64,000 bases of DNA from Aliidiomarina shirensis (lineage in GTDB: Bacteria > Pseudomonadota > Gammaproteobacteria > Enterobacterales > Alteromonadaceae), in contig NZ_PIPP01000002.1 in NCBI RefSeq assembly GCF_003987345.1, positions 372,001 to 436,000 of the forward strand, given 5' to 3'. Below the pieces are notes generated by a model, which saw only the letters and a program-made list of their open reading frames with translations, ran no database searches and was not told where the DNA came from. This document shows, in pieces, positions 16,443 to 26,713 of this stretch. Both the position numbers and the translations under genes were made by a program. Within the stretch, counting starts at the first letter, position 1; each line of letters starts with the position of its first letter.

Positions 16443-17561
16443 ATGCAGTACAAGAAATTCAATGCCCGGTCTTTGATAACACTCATCATTGCCACCGCTG
16501 CCATTAGCCTCACGGCATGCAGCGAAACGCCTTCAGCGCCTGAAGATAAGCCATTACGGCCCGTGAAATTGATTACTGTAGGTAGCGATGATAGCGGTGA
16601 CATTCGTAGTTTCCCGGCAGTAGTTGAAGCAACCCAAACTGCCGATTTAACCTTTCGTGTTGGCGGCGAACTCACTGAGCTTCCATGGCGCCCTGGGCAT
16701 GAGGTAGAACAGGGTGATTTAATTGCAGCGCTTGACCCTACTGATTATCGCCTTACCGCTGAACAAGCCAGAGCTCGGGCTGAACTGGCACAAGCGCAAT
16801 ACGATCGAATAGAACAGCTCGCCGAGCAAAATATCATCTCGCGCTCACAGTTTGATGAGGCCAAAGCCGAACTACAAGTAGCTCAAGCCAACTTGAACAC
16901 AGCCGAAACCAATTTAGGCTACACCAAATTACATGCGCCCTTTGCCGGCGTTATTGCCAATTTGCATGTAGAGCTATACGAGAACATTGGCCCACAGCAG
17001 CCGATCATTACCTTACAAGTGGATGATATGATCGATGTACGTATTCAGGTGCCAGAACAATTATTTGCCCAAGTCCGCCGCGATTTAAGCTATCAGCCAG
17101 ATATCACATTTGAAAGCTTACCCGGGCAAACCTTCAAAGGCCAGATTCGTGAGTGGGATAGAATTGCCGATTCTGCCACCAATACCTACCGTGTGGTTTT
17201 CACCTTACCGAAACCTGAAATTGGCAATATTTTACCGGGTATGAGCGCCTCGGTAATTATCGATAGTAGCCAAGTTATGCCGGAAACCAACAATGGAATT
17301 ACCATTCCGATTGGGGCTGTGTTTACGCCAACAGATGAAATGCTCGCGGAAAACATTCGTAGGGTTTGGATTTATCAGCCTGCAGAACAAGGCAGCCAAG
17401 GAACACTAACCGCGCGGCAGGTAACCATTGGTGCTGCAAGTTCATCGGGTATATCAATTCTGGATGGCCTTAATATTGGCGAACATGTAGTGGTAGCTGG
17501 GGTTCATCGGCTAGAAGAAGGGCAAGCTGTGCGCCCTTGGATCCGCGAGCGAGGCCTATAA
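16443..17561 (+). CDS. RND efflux periplasmic adaptor lipoprotein
   Basis: A 372-residue membrane fusion protein. The signal peptide ends in a lipobox (AISLTAC), so it is an inner-membrane-anchored lipoprotein like AcrA. It has the split biotinyl-lipoyl segment (VGGELTELPWRPGHEVEQGDLIAALD and TKLHAPFAGVIANL) around a coiled-coil hairpin (residues about 95-150), then beta-barrel and membrane-proximal domains. I placed the start at the ATG at 16443, with AAAGG nine bases upstream, rather than the in-frame TTG at 16434. The RND pump gene follows after 3 bases. Confidence 0.92.
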   Translation: MQYKKFNARSLITLIIATAAISLTACSETPSAPEDKPLRPVKLITVGSDDSGDIRSFPAVVEATQTADLTFRVGGELTELPWRPGHEVEQGDLIAALDPTDYRLTAEQARARAELAQAQYDRIEQLAEQNIISRSQFDEAKAELQVAQANLNTAETNLGYTKLHAPFAGVIANLHVELYENIGPQQPIITLQVDDMIDVRIQVPEQLFAQVRRDLSYQPDITFESLPGQTFKGQIREWDRIADSATNTYRVVFTLPKPEIGNILPGMSASVIIDSSQVMPETNNGITIPIGAVFTPTDEMLAENIRRVWIYQPAEQGSQGTLTARQVTIGAASSSGISILDGLNIGEHVVVAGVHRLEEGQAVRPWIRERGL

Positions 17562-17564
17562 GCC

Positions 17565-20500
17565 ATGAATATTGCTCGCTATAGTATTGAACGCCCCACC
17601 AGTTCATGGATTCTATTACTGGTACTTTTAATCGGTGGCTTTGTGGCACTACAAAGCCTAGGCCGCCTTGAAGATCCTGAGTTCACTATCAAACAAGCCT
17701 TAGTGGTTACCCCTTACCCCGGCGCTTCAGCACAACAAGTAGAGGAAGAGGTAACGGTACTGCTTGAAAATGCATTGCATGAGCTCCCGTACATTAAGCA
17801 CATTACGTCGAACTCTATGCCGGGGCGTTCACAAATTATGGTAGAGGTGCGGGAAACATTCCGCTCTGATGCGTTACCGCAAATTTGGGATGAGCTTCGC
17901 CGTAAAATTAACGACCAATCGCGAAATTTACCCCCGGGCGCAGGCCCAGCCATGGTGCAAGATGATTTCTCGGATGTATATGGTGTATTGCTCGCGATTA
18001 CTGGTGATGGCTACAGCCTGCCGGCACTATATGACCACGCTAAGTATCTGCGCCGCGAGTTAGCGCTCGTTCCCGGCGTTGCCAAAGTAGTGATTAGCGG
18101 CAAACAACAAGAGCAAGTTGTGGCTGAAGTATCACGCGCTCGGCTCGCCAATTTAGGCATTCCACCACAACGTATTTATGAATTGCTCTCTACTCAAAAC
18201 ACCATTTCTGATGCAGGTCGTGTTCGGCTCGGGAATGATGCTGTGCGGTTTGCCACTAGTGGTGAATTTACGTCGGTAGAACAGTTAAACACGCTAATCA
18301 TCAGCAACCCTGGTGCACGCGAGCAAATTTACTTGGGTGATGTTGCGAATATTTACCGACAAGAACAACCGATTCCAAGCCATATTTTACATTTTAACGG
18401 TGAGCCTTCGTTGTGGTTAGGCGTATCCTTTACGCGCGATGTTAACGTAGTAGAAGTTGGCGCTCACTTACGCGAACGCATAGAAGAATTAAACTATGCC
18501 ACACCAGTAGGTATGGAATTACACTCGATTTACAACCAACCCGCTGAAGTAGAAAGCTCGGTTTCTGGCTTTTTGAATAACCTAGCGCAAGCGGTTGTTA
18601 TTGTAATCGTTGCATTGCTACTAACCATGGGATTACGCAGCGGCTTCTTAATCGGCCTCGTTTTGCTGCTTACGGTATTGGGTACCTTTATCTTCATGGC
18701 CATGGCAGGCATTAATTTGCACCGTGTGTCGCTCGGCGCACTCATTATCGCGCTAGGGATGTTGGTTGATAACGCTATCGTTATTACCGAGGGTATGCTG
18801 GTAGGTGTGCAGCGTGGACAAACTCGCTTACGCGCTGCTCAAAACGTGCTGCGGCAAAATGCTTGGCCGCTTTTAGGGGCCACGTTAATTGCTATTTTAG
18901 CCTTCGCACCTATTGGTCTTTCCAACGATGCTACTGGTGAATTCGCCGGTTCTCTATTCTGGGTGTTGTTAATCTCTCTGAGTTTAAGTTGGCTTACTGC
19001 ACTTTTACTTATTCCGTTCTTAGGTGAACGGTTGTTCCGAAAAGGCATAAAGCCGGCGGAAAGTGAGGAGGCTTTATACAGCAACCCAGTGTATAGCGGC
19101 TATCGGCGCTTGTTAAAAACGGCGCTGCGTTTTCGTTTACTAACCATGGGCCTCATGGGCGTGCTGCTCGTTGTTTCGGTGATGGGCTTTATGCAGGTAA
19201 AACAAAGTTTCTTTCCGAGTTCCAATACTCCGGTGTTTTATGTAGATCTTTGGTATCCACAAGGCACCGATATTCGGGCTACCGGCGAAGATATTACGCG
19301 CGCCGAAGCATGGTTACTTAGCCAAGATGGTATCGAGCAAGTTGCCACTACCGTTGGCCAAGGTGCGCCACGTTTCACCTTGCCATATATAGTAGAAATG
19401 CAGCATGAAAACTATGGGCAGCTTATTGTTCGCACGGAAAACACCGATATTTTGCCAAGTTTAATGGGCAAAACCCGTGATTACTTGGCGAATGCTCACC
19501 CCGATGCACGGCCAAAAATACGCCGTATGGAAATTGGCCCGCCTGTAAAAGCCGCTATCGAAGTACGTTACAGCGGCGCCGATCCCGATATTTTGCGCCA
19601 GCTTTCCGCACAAGCACAGGAAGTACTGAGCCGCGAGCCTGCGCTTGCATACGTTCGTGATAATTGGCGTGAGCGAGCAAAAGTATTGCGTCCGCAATTT
19701 AATGAAACCCATGCCCGCCGGGTAGGTATTAGCAAACAAGATGTAGATGATTTATTGCTCGCAAATTTCCGTGGTAAACGCGTTGGTATTTATCGCGATG
19801 GCACCGAACTTTTGCCCATTCTTGTGCGGGCGCCAGAGAGCGAACGTGTGTATTTAGAGCAATGGCAGGATATTCAGGTATTTAGTACTGCCCTAAACCG
19901 GTATGTTCCGATGCCGCAGGTGGTGGATGCAATGCCGCTTGAGTGGGAAGATCAAGTTATTCACCGCCGTGATCGCAAGCGTACGCTCACTGTAATGGCG
20001 GATCCCGATCCACTGTTTAACGGCACACCCGCACAAATCTTTAGCAATATCGAAGCCGAAATTATGGCTATCCCGCTACCCGCAGGTTACGAAATGGCGT
20101 GGGGTGGCGAACATGAAGCTTCGGGTGATGCGCAAGCGGCAGTATTCAAAACGCTTCCGTTAGGTTATTTGGCTATGTTTATTATCACCGTATTATTGTT
20201 CAGCTCAGTGCGCCGGGCCGCGGTAATTTGGACAACGGTGCCGCTTTCAATTATCGGCGTTACCTTAGGTTTACTGCTTACCAACCAAGCGTTTAGCTTT
20301 ATGGCGTTACTCGGAATATTGAGCCTTAGCGGCATGTTGATTAAGAACGGTATTGTATTGTTAGAACAGGTGCTCACTGAAGAGCGCAGTGGTAAATCGG
20401 GTTATCAAGCGCTTGTTGATGCCTCTGTAAGCCGTGTACGCCCGGTAGGTATGGCTGCGGTAACCACAATTCTTGGTATGATTCCGCTGCTATTTGATGA

Positions 20501-20624
20501 GTTCTTTGCCAGCATGGCCGTAACCATTATGTTTGGCTTAGGCTTCGCCACTTTGCTTACGCTGATCGTAGTACCCGTTATGTATAGCCTAGTGATGCGT
20601 AAATCGGAATACACCAGTAGCTAA
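17565..20624 (+). CDS. RND-family efflux pump, inner-membrane subunit
   Basis: A 1019-residue AcrB/HAE1-type permease with 12 predicted membrane segments and two large periplasmic loops. The proton-relay motif in TM4 reads GMLVDNAIVITEG: the first Asp of the AcrB Asp-Asp pair is kept and the second is Asn, as in a sizeable subgroup of RND permeases. TM10-12 are clear (MFIITVLLFSSVRRAAVI, MLIKNGIVLLEQ). With the adaptor it would form a tripartite pump; no TolC-like gene is present here. Substrate unknown. Confidence 0.93.
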   Translation: MNIARYSIERPTSSWILLLVLLIGGFVALQSLGRLEDPEFTIKQALVVTPYPGASAQQVEEEVTVLLENALHELPYIKHITSNSMPGRSQIMVEVRETFRSDALPQIWDELRRKINDQSRNLPPGAGPAMVQDDFSDVYGVLLAITGDGYSLPALYDHAKYLRRELALVPGVAKVVISGKQQEQVVAEVSRARLANLGIPPQRIYELLSTQNTISDAGRVRLGNDAVRFATSGEFTSVEQLNTLIISNPGAREQIYLGDVANIYRQEQPIPSHILHFNGEPSLWLGVSFTRDVNVVEVGAHLRERIEELNYATPVGMELHSIYNQPAEVESSVSGFLNNLAQAVVIVIVALLLTMGLRSGFLIGLVLLLTVLGTFIFMAMAGINLHRVSLGALIIALGMLVDNAIVITEGMLVGVQRGQTRLRAAQNVLRQNAWPLLGATLIAILAFAPIGLSNDATGEFAGSLFWVLLISLSLSWLTALLLIPFLGERLFRKGIKPAESEEALYSNPVYSGYRRLLKTALRFRLLTMGLMGVLLVVSVMGFMQVKQSFFPSSNTPVFYVDLWYPQGTDIRATGEDITRAEAWLLSQDGIEQVATTVGQGAPRFTLPYIVEMQHENYGQLIVRTENTDILPSLMGKTRDYLANAHPDARPKIRRMEIGPPVKAAIEVRYSGADPDILRQLSAQAQEVLSREPALAYVRDNWRERAKVLRPQFNETHARRVGISKQDVDDLLLANFRGKRVGIYRDGTELLPILVRAPESERVYLEQWQDIQVFSTALNRYVPMPQVVDAMPLEWEDQVIHRRDRKRTLTVMADPDPLFNGTPAQIFSNIEAEIMAIPLPAGYEMAWGGEHEASGDAQAAVFKTLPLGYLAMFIITVLLFSSVRRAAVIWTTVPLSIIGVTLGLLLTNQAFSFMALLGILSLSGMLIKNGIVLLEQVLTEERSGKSGYQALVDASVSRVRPVGMAAVTTILGMIPLLFDEFFASMAVTIMFGLGFATLLTLIVVPVMYSLVMRKSEYTSS

Positions 20625-20680
20625 TTTAGCTACGCGAGCTACCGGCGCTTTTACATGTGTTTTCACTGTTATTAGCGCTG

Positions 20681-21316
20681 TTAGTTGGCAGCCCCCGATT
20701 CACTAGCTTCTGGCAATTCACCTTCCTGCATTTCATCAACTGGCAGCTCATCCGGTTGCACGCGCGCCTGAATTTGCAGCGTAGTGTAACCGGAACGCGG
20801 CATGTTATACCCCATGTTCAATGGCAAACGATTAGGCGTCATGCTTGCTTGAATCATGGTGCGTACATCCGGCGGCGTAATTAAATAGCGGCTGATATCC
20901 GAGCGCATACGCAAGCGCTGATCCACATCATCAATACCCGCCATTCGCAAATAGGTATTCAGCAGCGCATTCATCCCTTGCTCATGCCCACGCAGGAACT
21001 CCAACGTGAGCTGAGCGCCTGTTTCATTGCCCGGCGCTGCGAGCAGCGTAATGGCATACCGATGTTCCGAAGAAGTGGTTCCCCAACACACCCAATAGTT
21101 TTGGTACCCCTGCTGGCCAAGAATTTGCCCACGCTCAAAATCAGTATTGCAGCCTTCCCAATCCGAAAGCTGAAACTCGGTGAGCACCGCTAACTGATGC
21201 TGAATTGTAGGTAACTCACCCTCCGGCCAATTCGATTGGTTCCGGCTTGGTGCATCACCACAACTCGCGAGAAAAACTGCGCTTGCTATTACAATACTAC
21301 GTCTAACTAGATTCAT
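20681..21316 (-). CDS. lipoprotein of unknown function
   Basis: A 211-residue protein with a lipobox (VFLASCGDA, Cys at about 19). The mature part is Gln/Glu/Arg-rich with several Trp and Cys residues (WEGCNTDF, NYWVCWGTT) and a Pro/Glu-rich tail ending EGELPEASESGAAN. I recognise no domain. Its start overlaps the end of ogt by 14 bases on the same strand, so the two are probably co-transcribed. Confidence 0.75.
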   Translation of the reverse strand: MNLVRRSIVIASAVFLASCGDAPSRNQSNWPEGELPTIQHQLAVLTEFQLSDWEGCNTDFERGQILGQQGYQNYWVCWGTTSSEHRYAITLLAAPGNETGAQLTLEFLRGHEQGMNALLNTYLRMAGIDDVDQRLRMRSDISRYLITPPDVRTMIQASMTPNRLPLNMGYNMPRSGYTTLQIQARVQPDELPVDEMQEGELPEASESGAAN

Positions 21317-21782
21317 GTGTTAACAACCATTTCTTTCGTTCTACGCCACCGGCGTAACCACCTATACTACCATCAGCCTGCACTACACGGTGGCAAGGTA
21401 CAATAATAGCATGTGGGTTTTTGCCATTTGCTTGACCCACGGCTTGATAACCTCGAGGTCGATCTACGCGTTCAGCAAGTTGTCGATAAGACCATGTTTC
21501 GCCAAACGGAATTTCCCGTAACGCTGCCCATACCTGCCTTTGGAACTCGGTACCTTGCACTACTAACGGCACATCAAATATCTCTAAATCGCCAGCAAAA
21601 TATTCGTTAAGCTGCTGCTCCAGTTTATCTAACCAAGCATTCGCTTCGTTATGGGTATGGTAACCATGGCCAATTTTTGGCATTTCTTTTACGAAATTAA
21701 CCGCGAGAATACCTTTCACATTCGCCAACAGATGCAGGGTTCCCACTGGGGTTCGAATATAACGTTCAGCCTGATCAATCAT
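21303..21782 (-). CDS. ogt: methylated-DNA--protein-cysteine methyltransferase
   Basis: A 159-residue repair protein. The active-site motif PCHRVV (about residues 128-133) holds the methyl-accepting Cys. It is preceded by the helix-turn-helix region with YRQLAERVDRPRGYQAVGQANGKNPHAIIV. It removes the methyl group from O6-methylguanine in a suicide reaction. Length and lack of an Ada N-terminal domain fit Ogt/AGT. No regulatory site was recognised. Confidence 0.95.
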   Translation of the reverse strand: MIDQAERYIRTPVGTLHLLANVKGILAVNFVKEMPKIGHGYHTHNEANAWLDKLEQQLNEYFAGDLEIFDVPLVVQGTEFQRQVWAALREIPFGETWSYRQLAERVDRPRGYQAVGQANGKNPHAIIVPCHRVVQADGSIGGYAGGVERKKWLLTHESS

Positions 21783-21825
21783 ATTTTATATCCTCAAGTT
21801 ACCCGTATTTTATTGGCTTCACGGG

Positions 21826-23631
21826 CTACCAAATCCAGTGCTTAAAACGATATAGCCAACGTTCGAGCGCATTCATTTCTGCGCGCTCCGCTAATACCGC
21901 CGCTAATACGTCAGGTCTATCGGTAATAATGCCATCAACGCCTAAATCCACCATTCGCGCCATACTTGCAGCATCGTTCAACGTCCAAACATGCAGTTCG
22001 TGGCCGTAACGGCGCACGCTACTCAATCGGCTCGGTGTTACCAACGCATCTCTTAGTGCTAACGCGGTAAACGGTTGCCCTTCAACCCGCCCAACCGAAG
22101 TGTGCACTAACAAGCTGGTGCGTATGTCTGGATGGATTTCTTGCGCTTGCAACAAATCATGCGCCGATAGCGACGCGATCACCGATTCCTCAAGAAAGTC
22201 CAATGCTTCCAGTTCGGCGAGCGTTTTCGCAACTAATTCCGGCATCTGCGGCGCGCCTTTAATCTCTATATACAGACCCGCCCTTCCCCGCACAAGTTCA
22301 ACGGCTTGCGCTAATGTTGGAATACGCTCACCACGAAAATCACTCGCAAACCAGCCGCCTGCATCAATGTTCTCAAGCTCACGGCTATGCACATCCCAAA
22401 TCGCGCGGCTATCGCCTGCAATTCGCAGCAAATCACGATCATGTAAAAGTACTAACGAGCCATCAGCAGTGTGCCGAACATCTACTTCAATATAGTTCGC
22501 ACCTTCATTTATTGCGCGCTCAATCGCAACCAATGTATTCTCTGGGGCATTCCAAGAATTACCTCGATGCGCAATATTCATTACTTCATCGCGTGGCGCG
22601 AATACTTGCAATGCAATGGCCACTTGCACTACTGCAAAAATAACCAACACTGCTTCAATACCAATCGCAAAATAGCCCACATGCCGAGGTTCGTTATCAA
22701 TGGTTACGCCACGTTTACGTTGGCACCGGCGGTGGTAGAGCTTAAGAATGAGCAAACTATTTACGCTTACCCCAAAGAAACCGGCAATCAGATTCAATAG
22801 CGCATAGCCAAATAGCAAGGCGGCCAACACCGTTAACACAACCACGTGCTGCTCCGGCAACACCTGAAAAATTCCCCAGCCTAACGCATCGAAAAACAGC
22901 GAAACCGCAAATGGGATCATGGCCACTGCACCGGCAATGGTAAGCACCGTCATCGCAATTTTTCGCCGTGCACCAAAGGTGAGTTCGGCACTGCGCTTTA
23001 ACGCTGCGATAGGCTTCAAATCTTCGATAAGCATTGCAGGCAACGCCAACACCCAACGCAAGTAAAGGCTACCATTCACTGCAACCACTCCTACCGAAGC
23101 GAATGCCAAAATAGCGAGGAACTGCCAAAATTCAGATGGATAAGCGGTTAATACATAATAAATATCGTAATCGGCAAGCAATTGTTGAAACGACCACGCC
23201 ACCAGTAAAACCATGGGCGCTAACAACAATAAATGCACAGCTACCTGTAGGCCGGATAATTTCAGCAAAAAGCCGAGGCGTTTTGCCACACACCATAGCG
23301 CACCGGCTGCGGTATGAAATTTCCCACTGGCATCGCGCGTAGCAATAAGCATCATTCCAGCATGCTGAACGAAGATAAACATCGCCGCCAAAGTAAGCGA
23401 TATCAAGAGCCACAACACACCTACCGGGTTGAGAGCGAACAGCACCAGCTCTTCATTCCCGATCATACCGCTACCACTCAAATGCACCAGTGCCGCTAGA
23501 AGCCACGCACTAAAAGGAGCGAGGAGGAGCACCGACAATAATGCGAAGTACAAATGAAAGGCGAGCAACGGCCTTCGGTGATACCGAATAGCGGCAAGAA
23601 TATCCCGTTGCATATGCCGAAGTGAAATCAT
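21826..23631 (-). CDS. glycerophosphodiester phosphodiesterase with N-terminal membrane domain
   Basis: A 601-residue protein. Residues 1-345 hold about eight hydrophobic segments of the GDPD membrane-domain type. Residues about 355-590 are a GDPD TIM barrel: NIAHRGNSWNAPENTLVAIERA (shortened: HRG..APENT), then EVDVRHTADGSLVLLHD with metal-binding Glu/Asp and catalytic His, and a closing WTLNDAAS..DGIITDRPD. It would hydrolyse glycerophosphodiesters (lipid head groups) to glycerol-3-phosphate and an alcohol. It is divergent from the zinc protease gene, with 183 bp between. Confidence 0.9.
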   Translation of the reverse strand: MISLRHMQRDILAAIRYHRRPLLAFHLYFALLSVLLLAPFSAWLLAALVHLSGSGMIGNEELVLFALNPVGVLWLLISLTLAAMFIFVQHAGMMLIATRDASGKFHTAAGALWCVAKRLGFLLKLSGLQVAVHLLLLAPMVLLVAWSFQQLLADYDIYYVLTAYPSEFWQFLAILAFASVGVVAVNGSLYLRWVLALPAMLIEDLKPIAALKRSAELTFGARRKIAMTVLTIAGAVAMIPFAVSLFFDALGWGIFQVLPEQHVVVLTVLAALLFGYALLNLIAGFFGVSVNSLLILKLYHRRCQRKRGVTIDNEPRHVGYFAIGIEAVLVIFAVVQVAIALQVFAPRDEVMNIAHRGNSWNAPENTLVAIERAINEGANYIEVDVRHTADGSLVLLHDRDLLRIAGDSRAIWDVHSRELENIDAGGWFASDFRGERIPTLAQAVELVRGRAGLYIEIKGAPQMPELVAKTLAELEALDFLEESVIASLSAHDLLQAQEIHPDIRTSLLVHTSVGRVEGQPFTALALRDALVTPSRLSSVRRYGHELHVWTLNDAASMARMVDLGVDGIITDRPDVLAAVLAERAEMNALERWLYRFKHWIW

Positions 23632-23814
23632 GAAGTTAGTGTAACGCGCTTGCGAACAGGTTTAAATAATTCGATTTCGCATTCATTTACCTGTTACTTG
23701 TAGGCGAAACCGCCCTGCTTATCGCAAATACACATTTTTTTACGTTTTCGGTTTTTTCATTTGCGCCAAGAATGGATAGAATCAGAGTGTTAATTCATCA
23801 GGGAACTAATAATC

Positions 23815-26331
23815 ATGAAAAAAACACTGATCGCGAGCAGTTTGGCTGCCATTCTGCTTTCGCCTTTCGCCTATGCCGAGGAGCCAACCGAAGCTGAAGC
23901 AGAAAAGGCAGAAGAACCGAAAACGTATAGTGAAATTGTAAAAGATCTCAACAAAGCGGAAGGTTTATTTAACTTTTATCAAGACGAAGAAACTGGCGCA
24001 ATGCAGTTCTCTTTATCTGCCGACCAGTTAGACCAACCTTTCATCTACTTTGCAACAACCGTAGATGGTGTAGTTGAAGCCGGCCACTTCCGGGGCAACT
24101 ACCGCGATACCAAACTTATTGAATTCCGCCGTTATTTTGATCGTATTGATGTGGTTATTCTGAACAATAACTTCCACTTCGATGAAGATAGCGCACTTCA
24201 CCGTGCTAAAGATGCCAACATTAGTGAATCTACTGTTGCCAGCTTAAAAATCAAAGAAGAAAGCGAAGGCCGTATCTTGTTAGACGCCGATGAACTTTTC
24301 ATCAGCGAAGCACTTCACCGTGTAGCACCGTGGGCACGCCCAGGTAATCAAGGCCCTTCTTTTTCATTAGGTAACTTGAGCAAAAGCCAATCACGCATCC
24401 TAAATCAACGTGCATACGAAGATAATATGGATATCGTGGTTGATTACGTGTTCAACAACCCGAACCCAGTAGTTTGGGGCGGTGGCGGCGTAACGGACCC
24501 TCGCTCAATTTCAATCAAGCTACAACACTCGTTCATTGAAATGCCAGACAACGATTTCCAACCACGTCGTGATGATGCACGTGTTGGCTATTTCGGTCAG
24601 CAGTTCACCGATATGACAACGGCGGATTGGGCACCATTCAACGATTACATCAATCGTTGGAACTTAGTGAAAAAAGACCCTTCAGCTGAACTTTCTGAGC
24701 CGGTAGAACCTATCGTTTGGTGGATTGAGAACACCACGCCAGTAGAATGGCGCGATGTGGTTGCGGAAGGTATTTTAGCGTGGAACAAAGCATTTGAAGC
24801 CGCTGGTTTCTTAAATGCTATTGAAGTTCGCGTTCAGCCTGACGACGCCGAATGGGATGCTGGCGATATCAACTATAACGTTGTGCGTTGGACTTCTTCT
24901 CCGCGTCCTCCATTTGGTGGTTACGGCCCATCGTTAGCAAACCCATTAACGGGTGAGTTAATTGGTGCTGATATCATGATGGAATACGTGTACATGACCA
25001 ACCGTTGGTTAGAAGATCAACTACACGGCGATAGCGAACATGGTTATGAAGAACAAGATTTATATTGCAGCCAAGGTCATTTAATTCATCAGAATCTTAT
25101 CGCGGGTAGCGCGATGGCTGATTTATTAGGCACTGAATCTATCGAAGATAACGAATTGCTTCGCCAAGGTATGATTCACGTAATCTTGCACGAAGTTGGC
25201 CACACGTTAGGCTTAAACCACAACATGAAAGCGTCTATCCTTTGGGATGAGAACGAAGTTCATGATGCCTCGTTAACTAAAGGTGTGTTAACCGGCTCTG
25301 TAATGGATTACGCACCAGTGAACATTGCACCGCCAGGTGTTTCCCAAGGTGATTACTATCAATACGTGGTTGGTCCTTACGATGAGTGGGCTATCGAGTA
25401 TGGTTACTCACAAGGTCTTGACGATGCGGAAGCTGAAGAAGCGCGTTTAGAAGCTATCTTGAGCCGTTCACACGAACATGGCTTAGCCTTCGGTAACGAT
25501 GCTGATGACATGCGTGCGCCTGGCCGCCACATTGATCCACAGGTAATGATTGGTGATATGTCATCGAATCCAGTGGCTTATGCTGTAGGCCGTTTTGCAG
25601 TGGTAAATGATACCCTGGAAAACTTGCTTGAGCGTTCATTGGTTGCCGGCGAATCGCATCAGCGCACAGCTACTTCTGCGAGCCGTTTGTTCGGTCAGTA
25701 TGCTAGCCAAGCGGGTGTGATTACGCGTCAAATCGGTGGTGTTTATGTTGAGCGTGCAATTGTTGGCCAAGCCGACGATGTGAAGCCGTTCACTCCGGTA
25801 TCACGTGAGCGTCAAAAGGCGGCTATTCAAGCGCTGAAAGATCACGTTTACGCGCCTGACGTGTTGAGCAACATGGAGCCAGTATTGGCCTACATGCAAA
25901 ATCAGCGCCGTGGCTTTAGCCATTCTGGCCGTAACGAAGATCCGAAGTTCCATGAAATGGTTCTGAACATGCAACGCAATACGTTCAATCACTTATTGCA
26001 CCCTGCGGTTCTTCAACGTGTTACTGATTCAACGCGCTACGGTAATGAGTATCCGTTACATGAAGTAATGGGTGATCTTACTGATGCGGTATTCCAAACA
26101 GATAAAGCGCTTTCTACTACAGCGAAGAATCTGCAAATAGAATACGTAACGCGTTTGTTAGCTGTTGCAGGTATCGAAGGTAGCGCGAGCTACGATAACA
26201 TGAGTAAAGTAGCGGCTACTGCGCAGCTTAACCGTATCAAAGCTATGCGTGCTCCGCGTCGCTCTGATTTCGCGGCTACTGCGCACTACGATTACTTACG
26301 CATGATGATTGATCGCGCAATGGAAGGCTAA
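23815..26331 (+). CDS. secreted zinc metalloprotease, DUF5117/DUF4953 type
   Basis: An 838-residue protein with signal peptide (cleavage near FAYA-EEP). The zinc site is HEVGHTLGLNH at residues 459-469, a metzincin-like HExxHxxGxxH with His459, Glu460, His463 and His469. Upstream lies the DUF5117-like region (IYFATTVDGVVEAGHFRG, LIEFRR) and a WWIENTTPVEWRD segment. The N-terminal mature region is Glu/Ala-rich. It probably degrades extracellular or periplasmic protein. Monocistronic with a strong terminator directly behind it. Confidence 0.9.
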   Translation: MKKTLIASSLAAILLSPFAYAEEPTEAEAEKAEEPKTYSEIVKDLNKAEGLFNFYQDEETGAMQFSLSADQLDQPFIYFATTVDGVVEAGHFRGNYRDTKLIEFRRYFDRIDVVILNNNFHFDEDSALHRAKDANISESTVASLKIKEESEGRILLDADELFISEALHRVAPWARPGNQGPSFSLGNLSKSQSRILNQRAYEDNMDIVVDYVFNNPNPVVWGGGGVTDPRSISIKLQHSFIEMPDNDFQPRRDDARVGYFGQQFTDMTTADWAPFNDYINRWNLVKKDPSAELSEPVEPIVWWIENTTPVEWRDVVAEGILAWNKAFEAAGFLNAIEVRVQPDDAEWDAGDINYNVVRWTSSPRPPFGGYGPSLANPLTGELIGADIMMEYVYMTNRWLEDQLHGDSEHGYEEQDLYCSQGHLIHQNLIAGSAMADLLGTESIEDNELLRQGMIHVILHEVGHTLGLNHNMKASILWDENEVHDASLTKGVLTGSVMDYAPVNIAPPGVSQGDYYQYVVGPYDEWAIEYGYSQGLDDAEAEEARLEAILSRSHEHGLAFGNDADDMRAPGRHIDPQVMIGDMSSNPVAYAVGRFAVVNDTLENLLERSLVAGESHQRTATSASRLFGQYASQAGVITRQIGGVYVERAIVGQADDVKPFTPVSRERQKAAIQALKDHVYAPDVLSNMEPVLAYMQNQRRGFSHSGRNEDPKFHEMVLNMQRNTFNHLLHPAVLQRVTDSTRYGNEYPLHEVMGDLTDAVFQTDKALSTTAKNLQIEYVTRLLAVAGIEGSASYDNMSKVAATAQLNRIKAMRAPRRSDFAATAHYDYLRMMIDRAMEG

Positions 26332-26347
26332 TCGCCTCCTTGCACTA

Positions 26348-26371
26348 AAAAGGCTCCTTCGGGAGCCTTTT
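26348..26371 (+). terminator. Rho-independent terminator of the zinc metalloprotease gene
   Basis: A 10-bp perfect stem (AAAAGGCTCC with GGAGCCTTTT) capped by a TTCG tetraloop and ending in six T residues, 16 bp after the stop codon. Confidence 0.95.
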
Positions 26372-26395
26372 TTATTGCTTGCTGGAATAGCTTGC

Positions 26396-26505
26396 TTCGG
26401 GGGTGAGGTTCTAACACTGCCGGGACGCCGCAAGTACTTCCATGTAGGCTTGGCTGCCGCATCCCTGCGGCAGACACCCTGCAGCGCTAGAACCTCACCC
26501 CCGAA
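26396..26505. repeat. 110-bp palindromic element with 18-bp perfect terminal inverted repeats
   Basis: TTCGGGGGTGAGGTTCTA (26396-26413) is matched by its exact complement at 26488-26505. Inside is a second hairpin, CTGCCGC (26454-26460) with GCGGCAG (26467-26473). No ORF here is credible. The arrangement looks like a dispersed noncoding repeat or a MITE-sized element. I recall similar CATGTAGGCTTG-containing repeats in other marine Gammaproteobacteria, but could not check. It lies in the gene-free stretch 26332-26780. Confidence 0.75.
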
Positions 26506-26574
26506 CGCCATTCCTGTTATGCATCGAGCTTTGCTTTAACTTCGCCCCAAAGAGCCGCCACTTTTCACCCAATA

Positions 26575-26602
26575 AAAAAGCCAGCGCAAGCGCTGACTTT
26601 TT
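26575..26602. terminator. bidirectional terminator, probably of the M13 peptidase gene
   Basis: AAAAAGCCAGCGC and GCGCTGACTTTTT form a 13-bp stem with one mismatch and a 2-nt gap, T/A-rich on both sides. It lies between convergent genes, nearer the zinc protease; on the minus strand it would stop transcription of the M13 gene about 180 bp after its end. Confidence 0.65.
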
Positions 26603-26713
26603 ATTTACACTTAACCTCTAAACCAGAGGCGCAACCAGAATCGGGGCTAGCCCACACTAAGCGATGGCCGGCGCGCATATAGCAAGGCGCAGGCCGCACC
26701 GAGTGAGGGCGCG

